Assembly: GCA_963849955.1 (NCBI GenBank)
Contig: CAWKJU010000001.1
Location: forward strand, 124,001 to 188,000
Length of the DNA stretch: 64,000 bases
DNA from: CAWFGW01 sp963849955
GTDB taxonomy: Bacteria; Bacteroidota; Bacteroidia; Cytophagales; JAAEPT01
Reading direction: 5' to 3'
The translations under genes were made by a program, and so were the position numbers. This document shows positions 43,963 through 53,893 of the stretch, piece after piece. The notes under the pieces were generated by a model, which was not told the DNA's origin, searched no databases, and was given only the letters and a program-made list of their open reading frames with translations. The stretch's first letter is position 1; each line of letters starts with the position of its first letter.

Positions 43963-44820
43963 CTATTGTTGTTTGAAAGAATAAATAACTGCTGACGATG
44001 ATTCTGATGCTTCGGAAGCGATATACATATTCCCTTGGGCATCAAAGGTAAGGCCTTCTGGTTGAGGCAACTCGGAAATATTGAAGTGATGTACAGAAAT
44101 TAGTTCCCCCTTTAGTGAGAGTAGTGTTAAGGTCTTTTCTACTGAATCAATAATATATAGCGTACCATCTTTTGGGTGAATAGCAAGAGCAGAAGGTTTA
44201 TAGTTGACTTTTGAAAATTTTTTATCCAGTAAATCCGCAACAACTTCTGTTTCAATAGTGAATACGGGTTTCTTCTTTACTTTTTTATCATCCAACTCAA
44301 AAGCATAAATAGCTTTTTTATTTTTTATTTTTTTCTTTATTCCAGCTTTTTCTTTGCACAAAATCAATAAACGATTGTTTTTATTATCATAACAAAGTCC
44401 TTCCGTATCGTTTTTGGTACTTAAACGCGTATCGTATTTTTTCACTTTGAAATCGTCAGTTTGGTAGTTTTTGATTCGAAACAAGTCACCATCACTTCTT
44501 AAAATATATAAATCATTATCAACGAGGCATAGGTCTTCATAATCCCCCTTTTTCTCAAATTTAAGTTCTTGAGTGATTGATTTAGAAGATAAATCATAAA
44601 AATATACTACCCCTTTTTCATCTTGAATGCAAGCTAACGTCTGAGCATTAATAAACTTGATGCCTGATATTTCATTTAAAGTTTTTGGTAATTGGTATTT
44701 GTGCAGAGGGGAGTTTAGATTATACTTAAGTGGTTTATTTGGATCTTCGTTTTTCCATAGCATCGCTAAGGTTGCAAAACAGCCAATTGAAAAAAGCGTT
44801 ACGTAAATTAATTTTCTCAT
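43963..44820 (-). CDS. SdiA-regulated-domain beta-propeller protein
   Basis: A 285-residue protein with an N-terminal signal or anchor (about 1-22). The six-bladed propeller belongs to the SdiA-regulated (PF06977-like) family: LNEISGIKF, DYEDLCLV, NDTEGLCYD and QPEGLTFDAQGNMYIASEASE are the repeated blade motifs. The DxEGL signature is shared with phytase-like propellers, but no enzymatic activity is established. It is divergent from the PhoX-like gene, with 100 bases between them. Confidence 0.8.
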   Translation of the reverse strand: MRKLIYVTLFSIGCFATLAMLWKNEDPNKPLKYNLNSPLHKYQLPKTLNEISGIKFINAQTLACIQDEKGVVYFYDLSSKSITQELKFEKKGDYEDLCLVDNDLYILRSDGDLFRIKNYQTDDFKVKKYDTRLSTKNDTEGLCYDNKNNRLLILCKEKAGIKKKIKNKKAIYAFELDDKKVKKKPVFTIETEVVADLLDKKFSKVNYKPSALAIHPKDGTLYIIDSVEKTLTLLSLKGELISVHHFNISELPQPEGLTFDAQGNMYIASEASESSSAVIYSFKQQ

Positions 44821-44920
44821 TGATTTCGAATTCTACTCAAAATAATCAAAATAGGTTCGAAAGACCAATTTCTCTTCATTGTCCACCTAATTTTATAACT
44901 TCGTTCTAAATTGCTCTTAC

Positions 44921-46366
44921 ATGAAATATACACTTTATATAGTCATATTAATTAGTTTGTTAGCTTGTGATCAGCAACACATGCAGGTTGAGGATACAAA
45001 AGAAACAACAGACTCCATATCTATAACTCACTTACCTTTTATAGAATCGGATTCCTTGATTTTGTCCTCGGAATTGTCCTATAAAATACTTTTTGCAGAA
45101 GGAGACACTGTTTATAATGCAGAAGGAGAGGCTGTTCCAGCGAAAGGTTTGCAAGACTTAGTGATTTATCTACCTAAGAATGGTTCCAGCACAGTAGGGG
45201 AGTTGTTTGTAGGTCACGAGTCAGCTTCGTTAAACGATAAGTTAGGCCATGGTGGTGGTGCTACAATTATGAGTATTGAAAATACGAAAGGATGGAAAGT
45301 AAAAGGTGATAAATATAATGTCGATTTCTCCAGTGTAGGTTATACCATGCTAAATTGTGGAGGGAAACTTACTCCTTATGGAACAATTTTAATGGCTGAA
45401 GAAACAATCCCAGCAACAAATGAAGAATTAGTAGGAAAAATAATTAAGCAAGGAGAACCGCTTGCTGACACGCTGAAAGATAACTTTGGTTGGATGGTTG
45501 AAGTAGATCCAGTATCAAAAAAGGCATTGCGAAAATTGACTGCTATGGGGCGATTTTCACATGAAGATGCCATCTGTTTGCCTGATCATAAAACAGTGAT
45601 TTTGACAAATGATGAATCACCTGCTGTACTTTTCAAATTTGTTGCTACTCAGGAAAACGATTTTTCACAAGGGAAATTATTTGCTTATACCGAAAACGGG
45701 GATCATTGGATTGCGTTACCTAATGATTATGCCTCCTTGAAAAACATCAAAGAAGTTGCGATTAAATTGGGTGCAACCTTATTTGTGCGCCACGAATGGG
45801 TTACACAAATAGGAGATAATATCTACATCGCTGAAACTGGGGAAGATTTCATGCAATGGGATGATGTTATCGCTATCGGAGGAGAACCAGCTTCTCATTT
45901 TGAAAAATTTAAAATAAGTGAAGGAAATTATTCGGATTATTATGGGCGAATTTTGAAATTAAATACAAACACTTGGGAATTATCTGTCCAGATTGAAGGA
46001 GGAAAATTTGGAGCTCAAAGTTGTTTTTCTAATCCTGACTGTATCACTAATTTCAATTTGGGAGGGAAAAATTATTTAATAATAAGTGAAGATATCAAAG
46101 GAATAACCGAAGGTCGCGTTTCTGATAAAGCAGTAGCAAAGGGGGATATATATTGTGAAGTATATCTATTAGACTTAAGTATTAAGAACCCGAAGCCCTA
46201 TGATTTGATTCGAATTGCTGCAGCACCAAGGGGAAGTGAAACTACAGGCTTGTGTTTTACACCCGATGAAAAGACTTTATTTATGGCTATTCAACACCCT
46301 GATACCACAAACATAAATCGCTTTAATTGCACTAATGTTATCGCTATTACGGGATTTAATCGCTAA
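44921..46366 (+). CDS. PhoX-like (DUF839) lipoprotein phosphatase
   Basis: A 481-residue lipoprotein with lipobox LLAC (Cys about 16). A PhoX/DUF839 beta-propeller covers about 60-480: LTPYGTILMAEET, GWMVEVDPVSKKALRKLTAMGRFSHEDA and RGSETTGLCFTPDEKTLFMAIQHP are characteristic. PhoX phosphatases release phosphate from organic esters and need calcium and iron. The metal ligands were not checked one by one. It is probably exported and lipid-anchored rather than Tat-secreted, since no twin arginine is seen. The acetyltransferase-like gene follows by 18 bases. Confidence 0.8.
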   Translation: MKYTLYIVILISLLACDQQHMQVEDTKETTDSISITHLPFIESDSLILSSELSYKILFAEGDTVYNAEGEAVPAKGLQDLVIYLPKNGSSTVGELFVGHESASLNDKLGHGGGATIMSIENTKGWKVKGDKYNVDFSSVGYTMLNCGGKLTPYGTILMAEETIPATNEELVGKIIKQGEPLADTLKDNFGWMVEVDPVSKKALRKLTAMGRFSHEDAICLPDHKTVILTNDESPAVLFKFVATQENDFSQGKLFAYTENGDHWIALPNDYASLKNIKEVAIKLGATLFVRHEWVTQIGDNIYIAETGEDFMQWDDVIAIGGEPASHFEKFKISEGNYSDYYGRILKLNTNTWELSVQIEGGKFGAQSCFSNPDCITNFNLGGKNYLIISEDIKGITEGRVSDKAVAKGDIYCEVYLLDLSIKNPKPYDLIRIAAAPRGSETTGLCFTPDEKTLFMAIQHPDTTNINRFNCTNVIAITGFNR

Positions 46367-46384
46367 CAGTAAATAAATCAAAAA

Positions 46385-47566
46385 TTGGAAATAATAGAAG
46401 TAAGTTCCAAAGAAGACGTAAGTGAGTTTATTAACTTACCGATTCGTCTTTATGAAAATGAGCCACATTGGATTCGCCCACTTGACAAAGATGTTGAAGA
46501 GGTGTTTCATGCAGCTACCAATAAATTTTTCAGACATGGCAAATGTACCCGCTGGATCTTAAAAGATGCTTCAGGGATAACAATTGGTCGGGTAGCTGCT
46601 TTCATTAATAATAAAACCCGCAAAGAGAAAAACAGCCAGGGTCAGCAGTTTGAGGTTGGCGGAATGGGTTTTTTCGAATGTGTAGAAAATAAAGAAGTTG
46701 CATTTAACTTGTTTGACACAGCCAAAGCGTGGTTGGTTGCCCGAGGTATTAACACGATGGAAGGTCCTATTAATTTTGGTGAGCGTGATAATTGGTGGGG
46801 ATTATTAACTGAGGGGCACGAGATAGACCCGAATTATAAAATGCCTTGGACGTTTCCTTATTACCAAGAGTACTTTGAGGATTATGGGTTTCAGGTTTAT
46901 TTTAAACAGCTCACGTTTGGGCGTAAAGTAAATTCACCCTTAAAGCCCCAGTATTTAGAACAAGCTGAGCGTCTTTTCGCGGATCCAAAATTTGAGTTTA
47001 AAAAACTCAATATGAAGAAGTTGGAACAATTTACTGAAGACTTTAGAACGATTTATAATAAAGCGTGGGTAAAGCATGCAGGAGTAAAAGGAATGACTTC
47101 GCTTCAGGCAAAATCGATTATGAAACAGATGAAGCCTATTTTAGATCCTGACATTGTTTACTTTGCTTACTACGACAATGAGCCAATTGCTTTTTTTCTT
47201 AACCTACCTGAGGTTAATCAAATATTTCGTTTTTTAAACGGGAAGTTGGATTGGGTAGGTAAGTTGAAGTTTCTATACCACAAATTTGCTCGAACAAATA
47301 AAAAAATGGTTGGAAGGGGTTTTGGAATTGTACCCGAATTTCAAAGTCGCGGTGTGGTAGCGGGTATTGTTGAGTATTGTAGACGTGTGGTACAAGACGA
47401 AATTCGCGGGCGTTATATCGATTACGAAATGAATTGGATAGGTGATTTTAACCCGAAGATGGTTAAGGTAGCAGCGACCATTGGTGAGGTTGTGAAAACA
47501 CATACTACCTATCGGAAAATGTTGGATGAGGAATTGGTCTTTGAGCGGTGTAAAGTGATTGATTAA
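46385..47566 (+). CDS. GNAT-superfamily-like protein
   Basis: A 393-residue cytoplasmic protein starting with TTG at 46385 (MEIIEVSSKEDVSEF). The N-terminal part resembles a degenerate acetyltransferase fold (LPIRLYENEPHWIRPLD, GRVAAFINN). The C-terminal part (about 200-390) is GNAT-like: FFLNLPEVNQI and RGFGIVPEFQSRGVVAGIV, the latter as an acetyl-CoA loop. The substrate is unknown. It may be co-transcribed with the PhoX-like gene and overlaps the 3' end of the next, convergent gene by four bases. Confidence 0.7.
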   Translation: MEIIEVSSKEDVSEFINLPIRLYENEPHWIRPLDKDVEEVFHAATNKFFRHGKCTRWILKDASGITIGRVAAFINNKTRKEKNSQGQQFEVGGMGFFECVENKEVAFNLFDTAKAWLVARGINTMEGPINFGERDNWWGLLTEGHEIDPNYKMPWTFPYYQEYFEDYGFQVYFKQLTFGRKVNSPLKPQYLEQAERLFADPKFEFKKLNMKKLEQFTEDFRTIYNKAWVKHAGVKGMTSLQAKSIMKQMKPILDPDIVYFAYYDNEPIAFFLNLPEVNQIFRFLNGKLDWVGKLKFLYHKFARTNKKMVGRGFGIVPEFQSRGVVAGIVEYCRRVVQDEIRGRYIDYEMNWIGDFNPKMVKVAATIGEVVKTHTTYRKMLDEELVFERCKVID

Positions 47567-48156
47567 GAGTCTCTTTTAAAAACCAAATCAACCATCGTTC
47601 TGAATACTCTGATTTCTTGAAGTTCACCAGCTTTATAAACATAGTGATTAATTTTCCCGTGAGGGAGCGTTAATTTATAAATTCCAGGAGAGATAACTTC
47701 TAACGGACACATTTGTTGATAGCTTTCAGCAAAAATGCGGGAATGACCTTTTGGTTCTTCAAAATATAGCATGCTTGTTGAAAAATGAATTGGGCGAGTA
47801 AGGGTGAATTTTTCTTCTTTCGGATTTTTTAAACACAAATACTCCGAACCATTTAAACTGGTGATTCGGTGTTCTTCCAGTTCTTTGTTCATGATTTGTT
47901 TCGTCTCAGAACTTTTTAGTTTCCCAGATTGAAAAATTACATCCATACTTGTTTCTCTAACATATTTAAAAAATACGCGAAAACTGGCTATCGAAGTGAC
48001 GGAATAAGTAGTGTTTGTTTTTGTGGTTGCTTTGTGTGCGTTGATGTTCCCTATTTCATCATCTCCGTTTAAAATTTTAAACCGAACTGACTGAGCATTT
48101 AGGGCTAGCCAACTGGACAAAAATAACACTGAAACGAAGAGGATGTTGAGTTTCAT
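47563..48156 (-). CDS. Secreted DUF6134-like protein
   Basis: A 197-residue protein with a signal peptide ending ALNAQS (about 23) and a beta-rich body with the pattern GDDEIGNINA and REIHFSTS-like TRPIHFSTSMLYFEEP. It looks like the DUF6134 family of Bacteroidota envelope proteins, for which no function is known. No T9SS domain or lipobox is present, so it is likely periplasmic. Confidence 0.7.
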   Translation of the reverse strand: MKLNILFVSVLFLSSWLALNAQSVRFKILNGDDEIGNINAHKATTKTNTTYSVTSIASFRVFFKYVRETSMDVIFQSGKLKSSETKQIMNKELEEHRITSLNGSEYLCLKNPKEEKFTLTRPIHFSTSMLYFEEPKGHSRIFAESYQQMCPLEVISPGIYKLTLPHGKINHYVYKAGELQEIRVFRTMVDLVFKRDS

Positions 48157-48213
48157 AAAAGTATATACGCTAAGATATTACCTTAAGATACGTGATAAAA
48201 GTAAATAAAAAAA

Positions 48214-48243
48214 TACCCCAACAGCAGGTATACTGTTGGGGTA
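48214..48243 (-). terminator. lysS terminator
   Basis: The 11-bp stem TACCCCAACAG/CTGTTGGGGTA has an 8-base loop. The A run before 48214 becomes a T run on the minus strand. Confidence 0.92.
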
Positions 48244-48267
48244 GTCTCTTACTTGTTGTAAAGGTGT

Positions 48268-49998
48268 TTATTTTTCAATCCATGCTGTAACTTCTTCCAG
48301 TGTGGGAGCTTTAGCATCTATTTTTAGTTTTTTTCTCAAACCGCAAACATCATTGAATAGTTTGCTAGGTGTAGCCTCTTTCAGTTGAGCTATGGTTAAT
48401 ATTCCTGCTTTTTGAAGAGCAGGAATCCATACTTCTGCTATTCCTTGATCAGTATAATCTTTATCAGAGGCCATTAGTACTTTTTTCTCGGGTTTCATTT
48501 GAGGGAAAAATAGCACATCCTGAATGGAGTTAGAGTTCGTCATTATCATGGCTAATCGGTCAATTCCAATCCCTAATCCAGCTGTTGGCGGCATACCATA
48601 TTCTAATGCACGTAAGAAATCTTCATCCAGCATCATGGCTTCATCATCGCCCATGTCTCTTAACTTTAATTGATCTTCAAAACGCTCGCGTTGGTCAATA
48701 GGGTCATTTAGTTCAGAAAAAGCATTACAAATTTCTTTTCCATTACAGATTGCCTCAAACCGTTCTACCAAACCTTCTTTCGTTCGGTGTTTCTTAGCCA
48801 GAGGAGACATTTCTAATGGGTAGTCAGTGATAAAGGTCGGTTGAATTAACTTTGGCTCACAGTTTTCACCAAAGATTTCATCAATTAATTTCCCTTTTCC
48901 CATGGAATCATCTACATCCACACCTAGTTTTTTTGCAGTAGCCTTCAACTCCTCTAATTCCATGTTGGAGATATCCACTCCAGTGAAATGTTCGATTGCC
49001 TCAAACATAGTGTATCGTTTCCAAGGTCGTTCAAAGTTGATTTCGTTGTTCCCAACTTTCAAGGTTGTTTTTCCATGCAATTTTAAGGCTACCGTTTCAA
49101 CCATTTCCTCTACTAAATCCATAATCCAGTAGTAATCTTTGTAAGCAGCATAGAGCTCTACTTGTGTGAATTCAGGATTGTGAAAACGCGACATTCCTTC
49201 ATTCCTAAAGTCTTTGGCAAATTCAAATACCCGGTTAAATCCCCCCACTATTAACCTTTTAAGGTACAATTCATTGGCTATTCGCAAATAAAGCGGCATA
49301 TCCAAGGTGTTATGATGAGTTTTAAAAGGGCGAGCAGCAGCTCCTCCATAAAGAGGCTGGAGAACAGGAGTCTCTACCTCCAAAAAGGAACGATTAAGAA
49401 GATATTCTCTCATTGCTTGTACCATCTTCGATCGTTGAACGAATGTGTTTCTCACTTCTGGATTTACAATGAGGTCAACATATCGTTGTCTAAATCGCAT
49501 TTCAGGATCAGAAAATGCATCATGTTGGGTTACATTTCCAGCTTCATCTTTTGTCTGTTTAACTACAGGGAGAGGCTTTAATGATTTTGATAATAAGTGT
49601 AGTTTGGTGACTTGCACTGTAATTTCACCCATTTGAGTGGTAAAAACATGCCCTTGAACCCCGATGATATCACCAATATCAAGTAGTTTTTTAAAGACGG
49701 TATTGTATAATGTTTTGTCCTCACCTGGGCATATTTCATCGCGATTGATGTACAGCTGAATACGTCCACGGTCATCTTGAATTTCTGCAAAGGAAGCTTT
49801 TCCCTGGATTCGTTTACTCATTAAGCGACCACTAAGAGAAACACTTTTGTAATCAGTTTTTCGCTTTTCATAGTTTTGAAGTATATCCTTGGTGTTGGTG
49901 TTTACATTAAAAGTTTCTGATGGATAAGGGTTGATGCCCATTTTCATCAGTTCTAACCTTTCTTCTCTTCTGTGTAATTCCTGTTCGCTTAACATCAT
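48268..49998 (-). CDS. lysS: Lysyl-tRNA synthetase (class II)
   Basis: A 576-residue lysine-tRNA ligase. An OB-fold anticodon domain (about 50-150) precedes the catalytic core with motif 2 FRNEGMSRFHNPEFT (about 266-280) and motif 3 GLGIGIDRLAM (about 472-482). A C-terminal extension of about 70 residues (LQKAGILTIAQLKEA, helix-hairpin-helix-like) is absent from the E. coli enzyme and common in Bacteroidota. The gene is monocistronic. Confidence 0.96.
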   Translation of the reverse strand: MMLSEQELHRREERLELMKMGINPYPSETFNVNTNTKDILQNYEKRKTDYKSVSLSGRLMSKRIQGKASFAEIQDDRGRIQLYINRDEICPGEDKTLYNTVFKKLLDIGDIIGVQGHVFTTQMGEITVQVTKLHLLSKSLKPLPVVKQTKDEAGNVTQHDAFSDPEMRFRQRYVDLIVNPEVRNTFVQRSKMVQAMREYLLNRSFLEVETPVLQPLYGGAAARPFKTHHNTLDMPLYLRIANELYLKRLIVGGFNRVFEFAKDFRNEGMSRFHNPEFTQVELYAAYKDYYWIMDLVEEMVETVALKLHGKTTLKVGNNEINFERPWKRYTMFEAIEHFTGVDISNMELEELKATAKKLGVDVDDSMGKGKLIDEIFGENCEPKLIQPTFITDYPLEMSPLAKKHRTKEGLVERFEAICNGKEICNAFSELNDPIDQRERFEDQLKLRDMGDDEAMMLDEDFLRALEYGMPPTAGLGIGIDRLAMIMTNSNSIQDVLFFPQMKPEKKVLMASDKDYTDQGIAEVWIPALQKAGILTIAQLKEATPSKLFNDVCGLRKKLKIDAKAPTLEEVTAWIEK

Positions 49999-50026
49999 GT
50001 TGTTTTATTCCACTTATATCAAAAGA

Positions 50027-50034
50027 CAAATATA
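50027..50034 (-). promoter_or_regulatory. -7 box of lysS
   Basis: TATATTTG on the minus strand, 28 bases before the ATG at 49998, matches TAnnTTTG exactly. Confidence 0.5.
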
Positions 50035-50157
50035 AAATCTAAATTAATAACTTTAACTGTGTTTTAAGAAGTTGAGCAAGATAATAGTTTAAAATATGCT
50101 TTTTAGCCATGTCATGTTTGTTACATCACAGAAATTATAACTATTTTTAGGTGATTT

Positions 50158-51579
50158 ATGGGAGGAAATAAGACGCTGATAATGTTAAAGGACTGGAGAT
50201 ATGTAGCATTATTATGTATGGTGCTAGTTCCTTTTTTATATATCAGTCAGTTTAATCACCCTTCTGCTGATGACTATTGTTTTACAGTTAAAGCTCAAAA
50301 TGAAGGGGTGTGGAATGCACAATGGATCTTATTCAAAAACTGGTCTGGTCGTTTTTTTTCTACACTGGTTACAACATTGGGCCCCTTATATTATAAGTCG
50401 TTTTACCTGATAAAGGTATTTCCTGTAGCAGTGTTGTTCCTTGCTTTTTTTTCCTTTTACAAATTAGTCGAGGTTTTATATCAAAAAAGCTTACAGTTAA
50501 AGCATTTGATAACTTTTAGTCTAAGTTTTCTTTTATTGTTTTTATTAGGTGTAAATAATTTACCTGAAGGATTATATAGTTACACAGCTAGCTTACCCTA
50601 CATATTACCATTCATTTTTTTTATTTTGTTAATAGCATTACTGTTGAAACAATTAGAGAGACCTCTATCAAAAAAAGAAACTACATTAATGTATTTGGTG
50701 TTGATTTTCACAATAGGATCAAATGAAACAGCAGCAGTCTTCATAGTGATCTTTTTAACCATTATGTTTATTTTTTCACTAAATAGAGCAAAGAATATCA
50801 ATAAAAATATATTGATGCTATTAACTGTCTCTATTCTTTTAACAGCGGTTGTTTTGAGTTCATCAGGATTTATGTTGAGTATGGAAAATCCCTTGGTGTC
50901 CACTATGAGTTTTAACGATTTACTTGTTAAAGGCTTTGTTATGACAAAAGAAAGTATGATAGTTTGGATTTTTAAATCTCCCTTGCTTTTTTTTTCATTT
51001 GCTTTAATTTTGTTTTCAAAGAAAAAAACAACTCAACTACATTTTTTTAAATCAATTCACCCAGTTTTTTACTTGATAGTTAGTTTTTTACTCTTTGTAT
51101 TATTGCACGTGTTTTCATTTTATACTATTGATTATGATCATCCAACCCGTGTGTCTGTAATGCTATTTGGTTTCTTTTTGGTTTGTTGGTTTTTTGTTTT
51201 GCAGGAAGCCATTGTTTTTTATCAAAATAACCCTTCATTACTGTATGATTTTTTACAGAAAAATTTACTGCAATATATTTCCAAGAGACAATTTTTAAAT
51301 GCCACGCTTATTGGAATAGCCGTTTTTGTGTTCCTATCTTCTAATAATTTAAGAACGGTGCTATATGAGACACTAAGGGGTCATTTGTCGCTGTACGATC
51401 GCGAAAATGAAATTCGGTATAAAATGATAGAAGAATTGGGAGAAACAGAATTGATACAATTTACCGTTCGACCTAAGTCTTTATACCTGGAAGATATTAC
51501 GACAGAGAAAGATGCTTGGCAAAACAACTGCTATAGCTATTTTTACAAAATGAAAGACGGAGTTACATTAGCAAAGTAA
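50158..51579 (+). CDS. Polytopic membrane protein, DUF6056-like
   Basis: A 473-residue inner-membrane protein with roughly ten to twelve transmembrane segments. The first periplasmic loop contains FNHPSADDYCFT (about 38-49) and NWSGRFFST, which resemble DUF6056 and membrane glycosyltransferase-like proteins with an acidic catalytic loop. A short soluble C-terminal tail follows. It may transfer or handle lipid-linked sugars, but no reaction can be assigned. Its stop overlaps the next start by one base (TAATG). Confidence 0.65.
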   Translation: MGGNKTLIMLKDWRYVALLCMVLVPFLYISQFNHPSADDYCFTVKAQNEGVWNAQWILFKNWSGRFFSTLVTTLGPLYYKSFYLIKVFPVAVLFLAFFSFYKLVEVLYQKSLQLKHLITFSLSFLLLFLLGVNNLPEGLYSYTASLPYILPFIFFILLIALLLKQLERPLSKKETTLMYLVLIFTIGSNETAAVFIVIFLTIMFIFSLNRAKNINKNILMLLTVSILLTAVVLSSSGFMLSMENPLVSTMSFNDLLVKGFVMTKESMIVWIFKSPLLFFSFALILFSKKKTTQLHFFKSIHPVFYLIVSFLLFVLLHVFSFYTIDYDHPTRVSVMLFGFFLVCWFFVLQEAIVFYQNNPSLLYDFLQKNLLQYISKRQFLNATLIGIAVFVFLSSNNLRTVLYETLRGHLSLYDRENEIRYKMIEELGETELIQFTVRPKSLYLEDITTEKDAWQNNCYSYFYKMKDGVTLAK

Positions 51580-52616
51580 TGAGAAAATTCTACAAATTTT
51601 TATTGGTTATTTTTGCTGTTATTTGTGTGTTGTTATTTGTTCATTATATCAATGTGAAGTTAGATGTAGCTAGAATTCCTTCTAAATATTTTGTTTCGCA
51701 TGTATCTGAAGTTAAGCTTACACACCTAAATTTTGATGAAAATAATCAAGAAAGCGTCATACCTTACTTAAGTACAGAACATACCTATAGTGGAGTTCAA
51801 AGCATGAAAGTAACGCCAAACGTTGAGTTTGTAGACCTTTTTGAATATTATTTGCCCGAGAAAAATCAAAATGAATATTTGAACTCTGTTCGTCTTGATT
51901 TAATGGTTTTTGCTCAAAGCCAATTTTCGGAAGTAGTGCTGGTGGTTGAAATTACTGATTTTTCAGGAAAAATGGTTCAATGGAAAAATGTAAGATTAAA
52001 CCCATCATCTCTAAATGAATGGGAACATATTTATCATTCAGTGTATTTGAATAGTGAAGCAAGAATACCTCAGAATAAAATAAAGGTTTATCTTTGGAAC
52101 GTAACCCACGAAAGTTTTTATATAGATGATTTGCGAGTAGCTGTTAGAAGATCAGACACAGAACCTGTTACTAGAAACGACCTACCATTAAATGTTTTTG
52201 TACTAGATCTCTCACCTGATAAAAAGTCAATTTATGGAAAGTTACTAGAAACAAAAGATTCACTTAGTTATTTACATATTACGCCTCCAGATCTTTTTAC
52301 TCCACCCTTTACAATAGATTTCGATAGTGTCTCATCTAATATTTTGCCTCGAAAAATTAATGTTAGTCTGGTATTCGAAGCTATTGACATTAAAGACAAT
52401 ATTAAGTTAGCTTTTGAGTTTAGAAATAAGGAGACAAAAATTAAATATTTCTATTATTATCAAATTCCAAATTATTATCAAAGTGAGACCCAAAGATGTT
52501 CATTTGATGTAGATATTCCAGAAGAGTATCGATATAATGGTGAAATGATTTCTTACTTTTGGAATATTGGCAATAACGAATTGAATGTTGAAAGTGTTAA
52601 ATACATCTTTTTTTAA
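51579..52616 (+). CDS. Membrane-anchored beta-sandwich protein, function unknown
   Basis: A 345-residue protein with one N-terminal transmembrane anchor (about 5-25). Two predicted beta-sandwich domains (about 40-190 and 205-345) resemble carbohydrate-binding folds in pattern (WEHIYHSVYLNSEARIPQ, FYIDDLRVAV). I do not recognise a named family. Overlap with the preceding stop codon implies translational coupling, so the two proteins probably work together at the outer face of the inner membrane. Confidence 0.65.
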   Translation: MRKFYKFLLVIFAVICVLLFVHYINVKLDVARIPSKYFVSHVSEVKLTHLNFDENNQESVIPYLSTEHTYSGVQSMKVTPNVEFVDLFEYYLPEKNQNEYLNSVRLDLMVFAQSQFSEVVLVVEITDFSGKMVQWKNVRLNPSSLNEWEHIYHSVYLNSEARIPQNKIKVYLWNVTHESFYIDDLRVAVRRSDTEPVTRNDLPLNVFVLDLSPDKKSIYGKLLETKDSLSYLHITPPDLFTPPFTIDFDSVSSNILPRKINVSLVFEAIDIKDNIKLAFEFRNKETKIKYFYYYQIPNYYQSETQRCSFDVDIPEEYRYNGEMISYFWNIGNNELNVESVKYIFF

Positions 52617-52860
52617 AAATGAATTAAAAGATTTGACCTTTCATTATATATAACCTGTTTTTAAAATAGACTATTAAATTCTCTTGTATTAATAACTGGA
52701 GGAATGTTTTCATTGACATGTTTTTCTTCAACGGAGTCAATGATTATCAGTTAATTGATGACAATTATTTATTGTTTCTATATTTGGGTTGTGAATATTT
52801 TGGTCATTCTAATTACAACAAGTACATCTTATAATAAATACTAATTGAGTTGTTATCAGA

Positions 52861-53772
52861 TTAAAAAATTGAGCTCTCCAATTCCGTAGTTAGTAATTCA
52901 AGTGTCTTAAAACCCATTACTGAGTTGCCTTTCTTGTTCAAACGGGGACTCCAAACAGCAACGCTATATTTACCAATATGTACTGCAGCTATCCCTCCAC
53001 CTACACCACTTTTTCCGGGTAAGCCCACACGGAAAGAAAAATCACCAGCTTCATCATAAAAACCACATGTCTGCATCAATGCGTTAATGCGTTTAACTTG
53101 GCTTTTAGTGAGTTGAATAGGCGTTTCTTTGATAGTACCATGGTTTGCAAAATATAAAAATACTTTAGCAAGTTCTTCACAAGTTAACTCCAGAGAACAA
53201 CAGTGAAAATATAAATCTAAAACATCGTCCACCGAATGGTTTAAGTTATTACATGATTTTAAAAAGTTTGCCAGAGCGATATTTCTATAGCCATGTTTTT
53301 TTTCTGAGTTTGAAACATCCTTGTTGTAATAGATTTCATTTGTACCAGCTAGACTTCGCACAAAAGTTAACAAAGCTTCTTTAGGGTTATCATACTCCTC
53401 CAGTAATACATCACAAATGACTAAGGCACCAGCATTAATAAACGGATTTCGAGGAATTCCATTCTCTAATTCTAACTGGATTAATGAATTGAAAGAGGTA
53501 CCTGAAGGTTCTACATTCACTCTTTTCCAAAGTTCACCCCCTCGTTTCGTTAAAGCCAAAACAAGTGTCAGTACCTTTGAAATACTTTGAATTGAAAATT
53601 TTTCATGTGAGTCACCATAAGAAGCTGAAGTACCATCGATAAACTGAATGTGTGAACCATACTTATTAGAATCCACTACTGCTAACTCAGGTATATAAGT
53701 CGCTTGAGTACCTTCTTCTTGGAGTAGAAGTATCTCTTGGTGTATTTTTTTGAGTAGAAGTTGGTAATCCAT
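52861..53772 (-). CDS. glsA: Glutaminase A
   Basis: A 303-residue serine-dependent glutaminase of the beta-lactamase-like fold, close to the usual family length, converting glutamine to glutamate and ammonia. The nucleophile motif is Ser63-Ile-Ser-Lys66 in FSIQSISKVLTL. NPFINAGALV (about 104-113) and GVGGGIAAVHIGKYSVAVWSP near the end are typical. No partner gene is nearby. Confidence 0.92.
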   Translation of the reverse strand: MDYQLLLKKIHQEILLLQEEGTQATYIPELAVVDSNKYGSHIQFIDGTSASYGDSHEKFSIQSISKVLTLVLALTKRGGELWKRVNVEPSGTSFNSLIQLELENGIPRNPFINAGALVICDVLLEEYDNPKEALLTFVRSLAGTNEIYYNKDVSNSEKKHGYRNIALANFLKSCNNLNHSVDDVLDLYFHCCSLELTCEELAKVFLYFANHGTIKETPIQLTKSQVKRINALMQTCGFYDEAGDFSFRVGLPGKSGVGGGIAAVHIGKYSVAVWSPRLNKKGNSVMGFKTLELLTTELESSIF

Positions 53773-53879
53773 AACTCAAGGTTATGAAAAACTTCCATCT
53801 GAAACAATACACTAAGCGAAACAAAAGTGATTTACTTTTTTGTTACTAGGTCTCGGTAGGGAAAGGTTGAAAATCCATT

Positions 53880-53887
53880 TATATTTG
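53880..53887 (+). promoter_or_regulatory. -7 box directly before thiH
   Basis: TATATTTG ends six bases before the ATG at 53894 and matches TAnnTTTG. No TPP riboswitch is visible in the 120 bases before it. Confidence 0.4.
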
Positions 53888-53893
53888 TTGTTA

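Noticed and set aside
53780..53893. Possible TPP riboswitch upstream of thiH
   Set aside because: No CUGAGA-type conserved motif or P1-P3 arrangement is visible in this short leader.
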